Notes under the pieces: generated by a model
The model's database searches: none
The model's input: only the letters and a program-made list of their open reading frames with translations
What the model was told of the DNA's origin: nothing
Position numbers and translations under genes: made by a program
Assembly (NCBI GenBank): GCA_030431825.1
Contig: JAUIIJ010000014.1
Coordinates: 1-64,000 of the forward strand
Length of the DNA: 64,000 nucleotides
Source of the DNA: Alphaproteobacteria bacterium
GTDB lineage: Bacteria > Pseudomonadota > Alphaproteobacteria > Rhodobacterales > Rhodobacteraceae
Reading direction: 5' to 3'
Shown: positions 18,189 to 28,152 of the stretch, piece after piece
How positions within the stretch are numbered: the stretch's first letter is position 1
How the letters are laid out: each line of letters starts with the position of its first letter

Positions 18189-19685
18189 ATGGCTGAAGAA
18201 CAAGCCCAGGCAGAGGCCGGCGGTGAAGCCACCGCATTTGGTTCATCGGAATTCGAGGCGCTGCTGCAAAAGGAATTCCGCCCGAAATCCGATCAGGCCA
18301 AGACCGCCGTTGAAACCGCCGTCAAGACACTCGCCCAGCAGGCGCTCGAGAATGCGAACCTGATTTCCGACGACGCGCTGCGCTCGATCGAGGGCATCGT
18401 TGCCGAACTCGACAAGAAGCTGACCGAGCAGATCAACCTGATCCTGCATCACGAAGAATTCCAGCAGATGGAAAGCGCGTGGCGGGGGCTGCATTACCTG
18501 GTGAACAACACCGAAACCGACGAGATGTTGAAAATCCGGGTGATGAACATCTCGAAAAAGGACATGCACAAGACCCTGCGCAAGTTCAAGGGAACCGCGT
18601 GGGACCAGTCCCCGATCTTCAAGAAGCTGTACGAAGAGGAATTCGGTCAGTTCGGTGGCGAGCCTTATGGCACGCTGGTGGCGGATTACCATTTCGACCA
18701 CAGCCCGCCGGATGTGGAACTGCTCGGGGAAATGTCCAAGATTGCTGCCGCTGCGCATGCGCCGTTGATCACCGGTGCCCAGCCGAGCCTGTTCCAGATG
18801 GACAGCTGGGGCGAGTTGGCCAATCCCCGCGATCTGACCAAGATCTTCCAGACGCCGGAATACGCTTCGTGGCGCAGCCTGCGCGAGAGCGAGGATTCCA
18901 AGTATGTCGGCCTGGCGATGCCCCGCTTTCTGGGACGTTTGCCATACGGTGCGAAAACCGACCCGGTCGAAGCCTTTGCCTTTGAAGAAGACACCGACGG
19001 CGCGGACAGCAGCAAGTATGGCTGGGTCAACGCGGCTTACGGCATGGCGGTCAATATCAACCGGTCGTTCAAGACCTATGGCTGGTGCTCGCGCATTCGC
19101 GGCGTCGAAAGCGGCGGCGCGCTTGAAAACCTGCCCAGCCACACATTCCCCACCGATGATGGCGGGGTGGATCAGAAATGTCCGACCGAGATCGCGATCA
19201 GCGACCGGCGAGAGGCTGAACTGGCCAAGAATGGCATGATGCCGCTGATTCACCGCAAGAATTCCGACATCGCGGCCTTTATCGGGGCGCAGTCGCTGCA
19301 CAAGCCGGCGGAATATGACGATCCGGACGCGACCGCGAACGCCAATCTCGCGGCGCGGCTGCCCTATCTCTTCGCGACCTGCCGGTTCGCACATTACATG
19401 AAGTGCATGGTTCGCGACAAGATCGGTTCGTTCAAGAGCCGCAATGCCATGGAAGTCTGGCTCCAGGACTGGGTGAGCCAGTACGTGGACACCAACGCAG
19501 AAGTTTCTTCGGAAGCGGTCAAGGCGCGCAAACCACTCGCCGCCGCAGAGGTCGTTGTCGAAGAAGTAGAGGGCAATCCCGGCTATTATTCGTCGAAATT
19601 CTTCCTGCGCCCTCACTATCAGTTGGAGGGGCTGACCGTGTCCCTGCGCCTGGTATCCAAATTGCCTTCGGAGAAAGGAGCGTGA
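18189..19685 (+). CDS. tssC: T6SS contractile sheath large subunit TssC (VipB)
   Basis: ILHHEEFQQMESAWRGLHYLVNNTETDEMLKIRVMNISKKDM...AMPRFLGRLPYGAKTDPVEAFAFEE. Confidence 0.97.
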   Translation: MAEEQAQAEAGGEATAFGSSEFEALLQKEFRPKSDQAKTAVETAVKTLAQQALENANLISDDALRSIEGIVAELDKKLTEQINLILHHEEFQQMESAWRGLHYLVNNTETDEMLKIRVMNISKKDMHKTLRKFKGTAWDQSPIFKKLYEEEFGQFGGEPYGTLVADYHFDHSPPDVELLGEMSKIAAAAHAPLITGAQPSLFQMDSWGELANPRDLTKIFQTPEYASWRSLRESEDSKYVGLAMPRFLGRLPYGAKTDPVEAFAFEEDTDGADSSKYGWVNAAYGMAVNINRSFKTYGWCSRIRGVESGGALENLPSHTFPTDDGGVDQKCPTEIAISDRREAELAKNGMMPLIHRKNSDIAAFIGAQSLHKPAEYDDPDATANANLAARLPYLFATCRFAHYMKCMVRDKIGSFKSRNAMEVWLQDWVSQYVDTNAEVSSEAVKARKPLAAAEVVVEEVEGNPGYYSSKFFLRPHYQLEGLTVSLRLVSKLPSEKGA

Positions 19686-19753
19686 TTACGGCTTCAGGAA
19701 GGCACCCCTCCCCAAGAAAAGGCGCATTGCGCCACATTGTGAAAGGATAACCA

Positions 19754-20254
19754 ATGGAAAACGCATTTGTAGAAATCACTGGTGCCCCCGGCGAAAGCTT
19801 GGACAGCAACCATCCGGAATGGATTCCCCTCAAATCGGTGTCGTTCAATGTCGAACGCACCCTGGACATGTCCGATCTGGGCACCACCCAGCGTGGCTAT
19901 GCCAACGCCAACTTCGGGAAAATCAGCCTGACATCGGAACTTAGCCTGGCATCGCCCAAGCTCATGTTGTCGGTCGCCAACGGCACAGTGCGCGACAAGA
20001 CGGTTATCCATCTCTGCCGCTCGGGTCAGGACGGCAAGACCGGTATGGAACCCTATCTCATCTTCACGCTCACCCATTCGGTGATCGACAAGTATGAAGT
20101 GACAGGCGGGGAAGAGCAGATCCCGGAAGAAAGCTGGGAACTGGCCTATCGGACCATCAAGGTCGACTACAAGCAAGCCGATCCAGAAACCGGAGCACTG
20201 AACAAGGGTAAATCCGATTTTGCCTGGAACGTCATGAAGAGCGAAATGATCTGA
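19754..20254 (+). CDS. hcp: T6SS tube protein Hcp (TssD)
   Basis: Hcp-family ORF (ENAFVEITGAPGESLDSNHPEWIPLKSVSFNVERT...) placed after tssC. Confidence 0.93.
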   Translation: MENAFVEITGAPGESLDSNHPEWIPLKSVSFNVERTLDMSDLGTTQRGYANANFGKISLTSELSLASPKLMLSVANGTVRDKTVIHLCRSGQDGKTGMEPYLIFTLTHSVIDKYEVTGGEEQIPEESWELAYRTIKVDYKQADPETGALNKGKSDFAWNVMKSEMI

Positions 20255-20266
20255 TCGTTTCCACGG

Positions 20267-20295
20267 CATGCCCGACCGGATCACGGTCGGGCATG
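20267..20295 (+). terminator. Strong hairpin downstream of hcp (attenuator, terminator or mRNA-stabilising stem-loop)
   Basis: Perfect 12-bp stem CATGCCCGACCG-GATCA-CGGTCGGGCATG, followed by TTCATTTGATATTTTT. Confidence 0.7.
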
Positions 20296-20328
20296 TTCAT
20301 TTGATATTTTTCACCCGGAATCCTTTGT

Positions 20329-21150
20329 ATGACATCCGAAGAACTTCTGAAATCAGGCGATCCCAAGGCGGCACTCGCAGCCTTGCAGAACGATGTGAGG
20401 GCAAACCCGGCCGATCCAAAGCTCCGGATCTTTCTGTTTCAGCTTCTTTGCGTTCTCGGCGATTGGAAACGCGCCATCACCCAGCTCAAGCTGAGCGCCG
20501 AGATGGACGGGACGGCCACGATGATGGCCCAGACCTACCGCGAGGCGATCATCTGCGAGGTCTATCGCGAAAAGGTATTCGCCGGCGAAAAAGAGCCGTT
20601 GATTTTCGGCGAACCGGCGGAATGGCTGGCGCTGCTGATCGAGGCGCAGAAACTGCTGGCCGCCGGCAAACCCGGAGAGGCCGCGGCGTTGCGCGCCCGT
20701 GCCTTCGATGCGGCGCCTGCCTGTGCCGGAGTTATTGACGGGCAGGAATTTCAGTGGATTGCCGATGCGGATATGCGCCTGGGTCCGGTGCTCGAGATCA
20801 TCGTGAACGGACGCTATTTCTGGCTGCCCTTCAGCTCGGTCGCGTCGCTGTCGATGGAGGCACCCAGCGATCTGCGCGATGCGGTCTGGACCGCGGCAAC
20901 GCTTGGTTTGCGCAACGGTGGCGAGGTCGCCGCCCTGATCCCGACCCGTTATGCTGGCACCACCGATGGCGACGACGCCGCCAATATTCTGGCGCGGGCG
21001 ACCACGTGGTCGGACGCGGGGGGCGAGACATTTGTCGGTGCGGGCCAGCGACTGTTTGCGACCGATCAGGGCGATGTTGCGTTGATGGATGTCCGCAGCC
21101 TCGTCATGGAGGGCGCTCCGACTGCCGTGCGCGCATCCGACGATGGCTGA
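20329..21150 (+). CDS. tagJ: T6SS accessory protein TagJ (ImpE/SciE family)
   Basis: LLKSGDPKAALAALQNDVRANPADPKLRIFLFQLLCVLGDWKRAITQLK... Confidence 0.88.
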   Translation: MTSEELLKSGDPKAALAALQNDVRANPADPKLRIFLFQLLCVLGDWKRAITQLKLSAEMDGTATMMAQTYREAIICEVYREKVFAGEKEPLIFGEPAEWLALLIEAQKLLAAGKPGEAAALRARAFDAAPACAGVIDGQEFQWIADADMRLGPVLEIIVNGRYFWLPFSSVASLSMEAPSDLRDAVWTAATLGLRNGGEVAALIPTRYAGTTDGDDAANILARATTWSDAGGETFVGAGQRLFATDQGDVALMDVRSLVMEGAPTAVRASDDG

Positions 21151-21640
21151 CAAGACCCTTGCCGAACGCTTGCAACCGTCATTGCTGGACCGGTTGACCG
21201 ACAACGAACCCGGTAATCCCAAGGAGACCAGGGACTCGCGGGTGATCGACATCTCGCGCCTGCGCGACATCATCCAGCGCGACCTGTCCTGGTTGCTCAA
21301 CACCACCAATACCGAAAGTTCGTTTGACGCGGCAGCCCTGCCCAATGTCGCGCGAAGTGTCGTGAACTATGGCCTGCGCGAGGTGTCGGGCGAGTTTTCG
21401 ACAGCAGAACGGGCCGAGCGGATACGCCGCTCCATCGAGCGGGCAATCGCGGTTTACGAACCTCGCATCATAGACGGTACGGTAGAGGTTACGCTCAATC
21501 CGGACGACACCGGAACGGACACGACCGTCGCGCTTATCATCAGGGCGGACATGTGGGCGCAGCCCATGCCGCTCGAACTGTACCTGCGCAGTCAGGTGGA
21601 CGTCACGACCGGTGAAATCTCCGTGGACGGGGGCAGCTAG
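21143..21640 (+). CDS. tssE: T6SS baseplate subunit TssE
   Basis: gp25-like: LLDRLTD...IDISRLRDIIQRDLSWLLNTT...SVVNYGLREVSG. Overlaps tagJ. Confidence 0.9.
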   Translation: MADKTLAERLQPSLLDRLTDNEPGNPKETRDSRVIDISRLRDIIQRDLSWLLNTTNTESSFDAAALPNVARSVVNYGLREVSGEFSTAERAERIRRSIERAIAVYEPRIIDGTVEVTLNPDDTGTDTTVALIIRADMWAQPMPLELYLRSQVDVTTGEISVDGGS

Positions 21641-21645
21641 CCGTC

Positions 21646-23523
21646 ATGGATACACGCCTGATGAAGCATTACGAGAGCGAGCTGATCTTCCTGCGTGACA
21701 TGGGCGCCGAGTTTGCGGCGGCCTATCCCAAAATCGCCAGCCGGCTGGGCATGGAGGGGGTCGAGGTGCTCGATCCCTATGTCGAGCGGCTTCTGGAGGG
21801 GGTCGCGTTTCTCTCGGCGCGCGTGCAACTCGAGCTTGAGCTTCAATATCCGAGTTTTACCAGCAACCTGCTTGAGATCGTCTATCCGCATTACCTCGCG
21901 CCGACGCCTTCGATGATGATCGCCGCTTTCGAACCGGACACCTCCAATTCCGCGGTCAAGAGCGGCTATGTCCTGCCCCGTCATACCTCGTTGCGCAGCC
22001 GGTTGATGGAGGGCGAGAGCACACCGTGCGAATTCCGCACTGCCGCAGAGATGACGATGTGGCCGATCCGGATCAGCGAGGCGGAATATATCGACGGGCG
22101 GGGGGAACTGGTGGCCGCAGGCGTTGCCGGGCAGGCCGAGGCGCGCGCCGCCATTCGGCTCAGGCTCAGCCGTGCCGATGGCGGCCCGATCGCCGAGATG
22201 CCGATGGACGATCTGACCCTGTTTCTTGACAGCAGTGCCGGCAACAGTTGGGCGTTGCTTGAATTGCTGTCGACGCAGGTCAGCGCGCTTTGCGGTCGCT
22301 CCACCGACCGGCGGGCCGACTGGGCGGAACCGCTGGCGCGGGGTGCGGTGGTGAACCGGGGCTTTGATCAGGACGAAGCCCTGCTTCCGACGCCACGCCG
22401 TTCTTTTGACGGGTATCGGTTGTTGCAGGAGTATTTCGCGATGCCCGAGCGGTTCCTGTTCGTCGAACTGCAGGGGCTGCAACCTGCGCTTGCCCGCGCC
22501 ACCGGGCCGGATGTCGATATCTACATCCTGCTTCGGGAGGGGCGCAGCGAGGTGGCGCCGATGGTTGTTGCCGAGGCCTTTACCCCCAACGCGGTGCCCG
22601 CCATCAACCTGTTCCCGAAACGTTGCGACCGGGTGCATGTGCTTGCCAGCGATACCGAGCAGCATGTCATCCCCAGCCGCACGGCGGCGCTGGACTTTGA
22701 AATTCACTCACTTCAGAGCGTCACCGGCATCAGCAGTGCCGGTGGTGACGACGTCGTGTTCCGCCCGTTCTATTCCTCGACCGATTTTACCGCCGCGGGT
22801 GAAACCCACCCGGCCTATTACACGATTCACCGCCGTATGCGACAGCGCTCGGAAAAAGAGCGGCTGCGGGGCGTGCGCACATCCTATCTTGGTTCCGAGG
22901 TTTTTGTGACGCTGGTTGACCGCGCGCAAACGCCCTATCCGGCCAACCTCGATCAACTTGCAGTGCAGGCCATGTGCTCGAACCGCGACCTGCCGCTCTT
23001 GCTGGCGACCGGCGATACCGATGTGTTCCGCATGCCCGAGGGCGGCCCGGTCAAATCGATCCGCCTGCCTGTCTCACCGACACGCCCGCACCCGACGCTG
23101 GCGCAGGGGGATACCGCGTGGCGGCTCATCAGTCACCTGAGTCTCAACTACCTGTCGATCGCCGACGCCGGCAAGGGGGACTCGGCGGCGGCTTTGCGCG
23201 AACTGGTCGGTCTCTATGCGCCGCTGGGCGATCGGGTCACCGAAAAGCAGCTGGAAGGCATCGTTTCGGTTTCCAGCCGGCCCATCGTGCGCCGGATGAG
23301 CGACGAGATTCTGTCTACGGCGGTGCGCGGCGTCGAGGTCACGATCGGCATCGACGAGAGCTTTTTCGAGGGCACGAGCGCCTATGTCCTCGGCGCGGTG
23401 CTGGAACGGTTCATGCGCCGATACACAACGATCAACAGTTTTACCGAAACCGTATTGAAAACGCAGACACGCGGAGAAATTGCCAGATGGCGACCGGAAA
23501 CCGGACTGGGCCGGATGATTTGA
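21646..23523 (+). CDS. tssF: T6SS baseplate subunit TssF
   Basis: MKHYESELIFLRDMGAEFAAAYPKIASRLGMEGVEVLDPYVERLLEGVAFL... Confidence 0.95.
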   Translation: MDTRLMKHYESELIFLRDMGAEFAAAYPKIASRLGMEGVEVLDPYVERLLEGVAFLSARVQLELELQYPSFTSNLLEIVYPHYLAPTPSMMIAAFEPDTSNSAVKSGYVLPRHTSLRSRLMEGESTPCEFRTAAEMTMWPIRISEAEYIDGRGELVAAGVAGQAEARAAIRLRLSRADGGPIAEMPMDDLTLFLDSSAGNSWALLELLSTQVSALCGRSTDRRADWAEPLARGAVVNRGFDQDEALLPTPRRSFDGYRLLQEYFAMPERFLFVELQGLQPALARATGPDVDIYILLREGRSEVAPMVVAEAFTPNAVPAINLFPKRCDRVHVLASDTEQHVIPSRTAALDFEIHSLQSVTGISSAGGDDVVFRPFYSSTDFTAAGETHPAYYTIHRRMRQRSEKERLRGVRTSYLGSEVFVTLVDRAQTPYPANLDQLAVQAMCSNRDLPLLLATGDTDVFRMPEGGPVKSIRLPVSPTRPHPTLAQGDTAWRLISHLSLNYLSIADAGKGDSAAALRELVGLYAPLGDRVTEKQLEGIVSVSSRPIVRRMSDEILSTAVRGVEVTIGIDESFFEGTSAYVLGAVLERFMRRYTTINSFTETVLKTQTRGEIARWRPETGLGRMI

Positions 23524-24530
23524 GCCATTTTGACAGGCTGACGAGGGAACCGGAAAAGCACCACGTTTTTCAGGCGCTCCGGGTTATCGAAGCAACCTTT
23601 GAAGAGGCGCCCCGGCTGGGCGAGAGCCGTCGCCCCCGCGAAGACAAGGTGCGTTTGGGACAAGAGGCGGAAATGGCGTTTCCGCCATCGACGATTGCGG
23701 CGTTCAAACTGGGCGTCGGTGGTCGTCCGGCGCGGCTGACCAACCGGTTCTTTGGTCTCTTCGGACCCAATGGGCCGTTGCCCCTGCACATGACGCAATA
23801 TGTGCGCGACCGGTTCAGAAATCACCGCGACAGCACGTTCGTGGCCTTTGCCGACATGCTGACCCATCGCATGATGAGCCTGCTGTATCGCGCCTGGACC
23901 ACCGGCCAGCCTGCCCCGAGCTTTGATCGTGCGGACGACCCGATGGCACGCAAGGTGGCGGCCTTGTCAGGGTATCACGGTCCGGCATTGCGCGACCGTG
24001 ACGCGATGCCGGACCTGGCAAAGCTGCATTTTTCCGGGCATCTGTCACAAGCGTCGCGCAACCCCGAAGGGCTGGTCTCGATCCTCTCCGCATTTTTTGA
24101 GGCGCCGGTCCGGTTGCAGCAATTCGTCGGCAGCTGGCTCGATCTCGAACCCGGCGATCAGTGGCAGCTCGGCCAACGCGCCGCATTGGGCCGCAACACC
24201 AGCATCGGCCAGCGGGTGTGGACACGCGGGGCCAAGTTCAGGCTGTGCATCGGCCCGCTTTCGCTGTCCGAGTATCACCGCCTGCTGCCGGGAGGAGACT
24301 CGCTGGCGCGGTTGCAATCCATCGTGCGCAACTATGCGGGCGACAGCCTGGACTGGGACGTGAACCTTGTTCTGGCAGGAGACGAGGTGCCCCGCGCCAG
24401 CCTTGGAGGGGACACGCGGCTTGGACATACCAGCTGGCTCCGCGCGCGCCCCGACCCGGACGATCCGTGCCCGGACGCCACGGATCTGTTCCTCTACCCG
24501 GATGTTGCCACCGCAGGGGCGGGGCCGTGA
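23487..24530 (+). CDS. tssG: T6SS baseplate subunit TssG
   Basis: FQALRVIEATFEEAPRLGES...LFGPNGPLPLHMTQYVRDR. Overlaps tssF. Confidence 0.93.
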   Translation: MATGNRTGPDDLSHFDRLTREPEKHHVFQALRVIEATFEEAPRLGESRRPREDKVRLGQEAEMAFPPSTIAAFKLGVGGRPARLTNRFFGLFGPNGPLPLHMTQYVRDRFRNHRDSTFVAFADMLTHRMMSLLYRAWTTGQPAPSFDRADDPMARKVAALSGYHGPALRDRDAMPDLAKLHFSGHLSQASRNPEGLVSILSAFFEAPVRLQQFVGSWLDLEPGDQWQLGQRAALGRNTSIGQRVWTRGAKFRLCIGPLSLSEYHRLLPGGDSLARLQSIVRNYAGDSLDWDVNLVLAGDEVPRASLGGDTRLGHTSWLRARPDPDDPCPDATDLFLYPDVATAGAGP

Positions 24531-24558
24531 TGCGAATATTGACCAGGAAGGACACCAG

Positions 24559-27261
24559 ATGACCGAGATCAGCCGCGTAGCGCTCTTTGGCAAGCTCAAC
24601 AAGCTCGGCTACCAGGCCGTCGAGGGGGCCACGGTGTTCTGCAAGATGCGGGGCAATCCCTATGTCGAGGTCGTGCACTGGATGCATCAGATCCTGAACG
24701 CGCAGGACAGTGACCTGCATCGGATCATTGCTCACTACGATCTGGACACCGGCAGGATCTCCGGCGAATTGACCCGTGCGCTTGACGCCCTTCCACGCGG
24801 GGCGAGTGCGATCTCGGATCTGTCCGATCACCTGATGGACGCGATGGAACGCGGCTGGCTTTGGGGGTCGCTTCTGTTCAGTTCCAATCAGGTCCGCACA
24901 GGCCATCTTTTGCTCGGGATGCTCAAGACGCCCGCCTTGCGCAACATCCTGAAGTCGATGTCTTCCGAACTCGGCAGTATCGGCGCCGACGATCTGGCCG
25001 ACAACTTTGCCGCGGCAACCGATGGATCGCCGGAAGAGGCCATGCGCCCGAAGGACGGCAGCCAGACCGGCGGTGGCGCGGAACCGGGCGAAGCCAGCGG
25101 CGCGCGGCAGGCCCAGTTGGGCGGTACCGACGCGCTCGACCAGTTCTGTACCGACCTGACCGAACAGGCCCGCAACGGCGAGATCGACCCGATTGTCGGC
25201 CGTGACGAAGAGATCCGGCAGATCGTCGATGTGCTGATGCGCCGGCGTCAGAACAACCCGATCCTGACCGGTGAGGCGGGTGTCGGCAAAACCGCGGTGG
25301 TCGAAGGCTTTGCGCTGCGGATCGCGCGCGGCGATGTGCCGCCGGCGTTGCAGAACGTGCGCTTGCTCGTTCTGGACGTGGGGCTGTTGCAGGCCGGCGC
25401 CAGCATGAAGGGCGAGTTCGAGAACCGCCTGCGACAGGTGATTGACGAGGTTCAGGCCAGCCCGACGCCCATTGTGATGTTCGTGGATGAAACCCATACG
25501 CTGGTAGGTGCGGGCGGGGCCGCAGGCACCGGCGATGCGGCGAACCTGCTGAAACCGGCGCTGGCACGGGGCACCCTGCGGACCATCGGCGCGACCACCT
25601 GGGCCGAATACAAGAAATATATCGAAAAAGACCCCGCGCTGACCCGCCGCTTCCAGGTTGTGCAGGTCGACGAGCCCGGTATCGACAAGGCGATCCTGAT
25701 GATGCGCGGCATCGCTTCGATGCTGGAAAAGCACCACAAGGTGCAGGTTCTAGATCAGGGGATCGAGGCTGCGGTGACCCTTTCGGCGCGCTATATCCCG
25801 GCGCGGCAACTGCCTGACAAATCGGTCAGCCTGCTCGATACGGCCTGCGCCCGCGTCGCGGTCAGCCAGCACGCGGTGCCGGCGGAGGTAGATGACAGCC
25901 GCCGCCGGATCGAGGCGCTGGCAACCGAGCTCGAGATCATAGATCGCGACGAGACGGCGGGATATGACGTCGCAGAACGCCGCGATGCCGTTTCGGAGGC
26001 CAGGGCGACGGAAGAAGCCCGGTTGGCCGGTCTGACCGAACGGTGGGAGCGGGAGAAGGCGGTGGTTGAAACCATCCTCGATCTGCGGGCGCGGCTGCGC
26101 GAGGGCGGCACGCCGGTCGAGGCCGAACCCGGCAGCGAGGACGCCGAGGCCAGCCCGTTGAGCGACGCGGAACGCGCAGACCTGTTGTCGGAATTGAAGG
26201 CCAGGAATGCCGAACTGACCGAGGTGCAGGGGGAAAACCCGCTGATCCTGCCGATTGTCGATCACCAGGCGGTGGCCAGCGTCGTCGGCGACTGGACGGG
26301 TATCCCCGTGGGGCGCATGGTCAAGGATGAAATCGAGACGATCCTGAACCTCGAGGACCATCTGGCGAAACGTGTGATAGGCCAGGATCACGCGATGCGG
26401 ATGATCGCCAAGCGCATCCAGACCAGCCGTGCCGGACTCGACAATCCGTCCAAGCCGATCGGGGTCTTCCTGCTCGCCGGGACATCCGGCGTGGGCAAGA
26501 CCGAAACCGCGCTGGCGCTGGCCGAGGTTCTCTATGGCGGTGAACAGAACGTCATAACCATCAACATGAGCGAGTATCAGGAGGCGCATACCGTCAGCAG
26601 CCTCAAGGGCGCGCCTCCGGGCTATGTCGGCTATGGCGAAGGCGGGGTGCTGACCGAGGCGGTGCGGCGCAAGCCCTATTCGGTGGTCTTGCTGGACGAG
26701 GTGGAAAAGGCTCATCCCGACGTGCACGAGATATTCTTTCAGGTCTTCGACAAGGGCGTGATGGAGGATGGCGAGGGCCGCGTCATCGATTTCAAGAACA
26801 CCCTGATCCTGCTGACCAGCAACGCCGGCAGCGACCTGATCATGGATCTTTGCTCGGATCCCGATCTGATGCCCGAACCCGAAGGCATCGCCAAGGCGCT
26901 GCGAGAGCCCCTGCTGCGGATTTTCCCGGCGGCACTGCTCGGGCGTCTGGTGACGATCCCCTATTACCCGCTCAGCCTGGACATGATCGCGGCAATTACC
27001 CGCCTGCAATTGGGGCGGATCAAGCGACGCGTGGAAACGTCGCACGGGGTGCCGTTCGAATATTCGGATGCGGTTGTCGGCACCATTGTGGATCGATGCC
27101 AGGAACTGGAGAGCGGCGGACGCATGATCGATGCAATCGTCACCAACACGATGCTGCCGGAAATATCTGCGGAGTTCCTGCGCCGCATGATGCAGGGCGG
27201 GGCCGTGAGCAAGGTCGCGATAGACAGTGACGGTAAAAGTTTCTCTTACGCGTTCGAGTAG
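24559..27261 (+). CDS. tssH: T6SS AAA+ ATPase TssH (ClpV)
   Basis: Two AAA+ modules (GEAGVGKTAVVEG, AGTSGVGKTETALALAE) and a ClpV-type N-domain. Confidence 0.95.
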   Translation: MTEISRVALFGKLNKLGYQAVEGATVFCKMRGNPYVEVVHWMHQILNAQDSDLHRIIAHYDLDTGRISGELTRALDALPRGASAISDLSDHLMDAMERGWLWGSLLFSSNQVRTGHLLLGMLKTPALRNILKSMSSELGSIGADDLADNFAAATDGSPEEAMRPKDGSQTGGGAEPGEASGARQAQLGGTDALDQFCTDLTEQARNGEIDPIVGRDEEIRQIVDVLMRRRQNNPILTGEAGVGKTAVVEGFALRIARGDVPPALQNVRLLVLDVGLLQAGASMKGEFENRLRQVIDEVQASPTPIVMFVDETHTLVGAGGAAGTGDAANLLKPALARGTLRTIGATTWAEYKKYIEKDPALTRRFQVVQVDEPGIDKAILMMRGIASMLEKHHKVQVLDQGIEAAVTLSARYIPARQLPDKSVSLLDTACARVAVSQHAVPAEVDDSRRRIEALATELEIIDRDETAGYDVAERRDAVSEARATEEARLAGLTERWEREKAVVETILDLRARLREGGTPVEAEPGSEDAEASPLSDAERADLLSELKARNAELTEVQGENPLILPIVDHQAVASVVGDWTGIPVGRMVKDEIETILNLEDHLAKRVIGQDHAMRMIAKRIQTSRAGLDNPSKPIGVFLLAGTSGVGKTETALALAEVLYGGEQNVITINMSEYQEAHTVSSLKGAPPGYVGYGEGGVLTEAVRRKPYSVVLLDEVEKAHPDVHEIFFQVFDKGVMEDGEGRVIDFKNTLILLTSNAGSDLIMDLCSDPDLMPEPEGIAKALREPLLRIFPAALLGRLVTIPYYPLSLDMIAAITRLQLGRIKRRVETSHGVPFEYSDAVVGTIVDRCQELESGGRMIDAIVTNTMLPEISAEFLRRMMQGGAVSKVAIDSDGKSFSYAFE

Positions 27262-27291
27262 GACCCGGACATAGAACAAGGAGGCCCAGAC

Positions 27292-28152
27292 GTGCAGACA
27301 AGCCCGGACACCAAGCAGACAGCAACCCTGCGGGCAAAGGCGCTGGAGTTTGTCGAGCGTGACTCCGTCAAGAACGCGATTCTTGGCGTGATCATTTTCA
27401 ACGCGATCACGTTGGGAATGTCGACGTCGGAGAGCATAAATGCGGTGATCGGCCCGACGCTCAAGGTCGTCGACAAGATGGTTCTGATGCTCTTTGTCGC
27501 GGAACTTGCGCTCAAGTTCTTTGCCTACGGCATCCGGGGCTTCTTTTCCAACCCCTGGAACGTGTTCGATTTCATTGTCGTCGGGCTGGGCCTGCTGCCG
27601 GACAAGGGCGGGTTGTCGGCGTTGCGCGGGTTGCGGGTGATCCGCGCCTTGCGCCTGTTGTCGGTCATCCCGCAGATGCGGGCGGTGGTTCAGGCCCTGC
27701 TCGATGCACTGCCGGGCATGGGGGCGGTGATCATCATGATCTCGATCGTCTTCTATGTCTTTGGTGTGATGGCCACGCTGATGTACGGGCATGATTTCAG
27801 CCAGTGGTTCGGCACGTTGGGGCGCAGCCTGTACTCTCTTTTCCAGATCATGACTCTCGAAAGCTGGTCAATGGGCATCGTGCGGCCAGTGATGGAAGTG
27901 CACCCATACGCCTGGGCGTTCTTCGTGCCGTTCATCGTCATCACCGCCTTTTCGGTCCTGAACCTGTTCATCGGTCTGCTGGTCAATACCATGCAGGCGG
28001 CGGTGGAAGAGGAGAACGAGGCCGAATTCGAAAACCTGCGCGAGCTTGTGAGGAGCGAAACCGATATCGTCGATGCGCATGTCACGGAGATGCTTGCCGA
28101 GATACGCGCCTTGCGCGCCGAAGTTGCGGAACTCAGGGGAGAGCGGAAATGA
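27292..28152 (+). CDS. Bacterial voltage-gated sodium channel (BacNav family)
   Basis: Six-TM ion-transport protein. S4-like ALRGLRVIRALRLLSVIPQMR, pore TLESWSM, S6 FSVLNLFIGLLVNTMQ and C-terminal coiled-coil AEIRALRAEVAEL. GTG start. Confidence 0.9.
   Translation: MQTSPDTKQTATLRAKALEFVERDSVKNAILGVIIFNAITLGMSTSESINAVIGPTLKVVDKMVLMLFVAELALKFFAYGIRGFFSNPWNVFDFIVVGLGLLPDKGGLSALRGLRVIRALRLLSVIPQMRAVVQALLDALPGMGAVIIMISIVFYVFGVMATLMYGHDFSQWFGTLGRSLYSLFQIMTLESWSMGIVRPVMEVHPYAWAFFVPFIVITAFSVLNLFIGLLVNTMQAAVEEENEAEFENLRELVRSETDIVDAHVTEMLAEIRALRAEVAELRGERK

Noticed and set aside
22974-23486. Upstream portion of the 518-aa ORF ending at 24530
   Set aside because: TssG homology begins at the ATG at 23487. 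The upstream segment is an out-of-frame overlap with tssF.
25750-27792. 680-aa minus-strand ORF opposite tssH and nav
   Set aside because: Low-complexity His/Arg/Gln composition with no family. The plus strand encodes unmistakable ClpV and a sodium channel.
27804-28148. N-terminal extension of the 1318-aa ORF (27804-31760)
   Set aside because: Overlaps the sodium channel in another frame with no homology. TssB homology starts exactly at ATG 28149.
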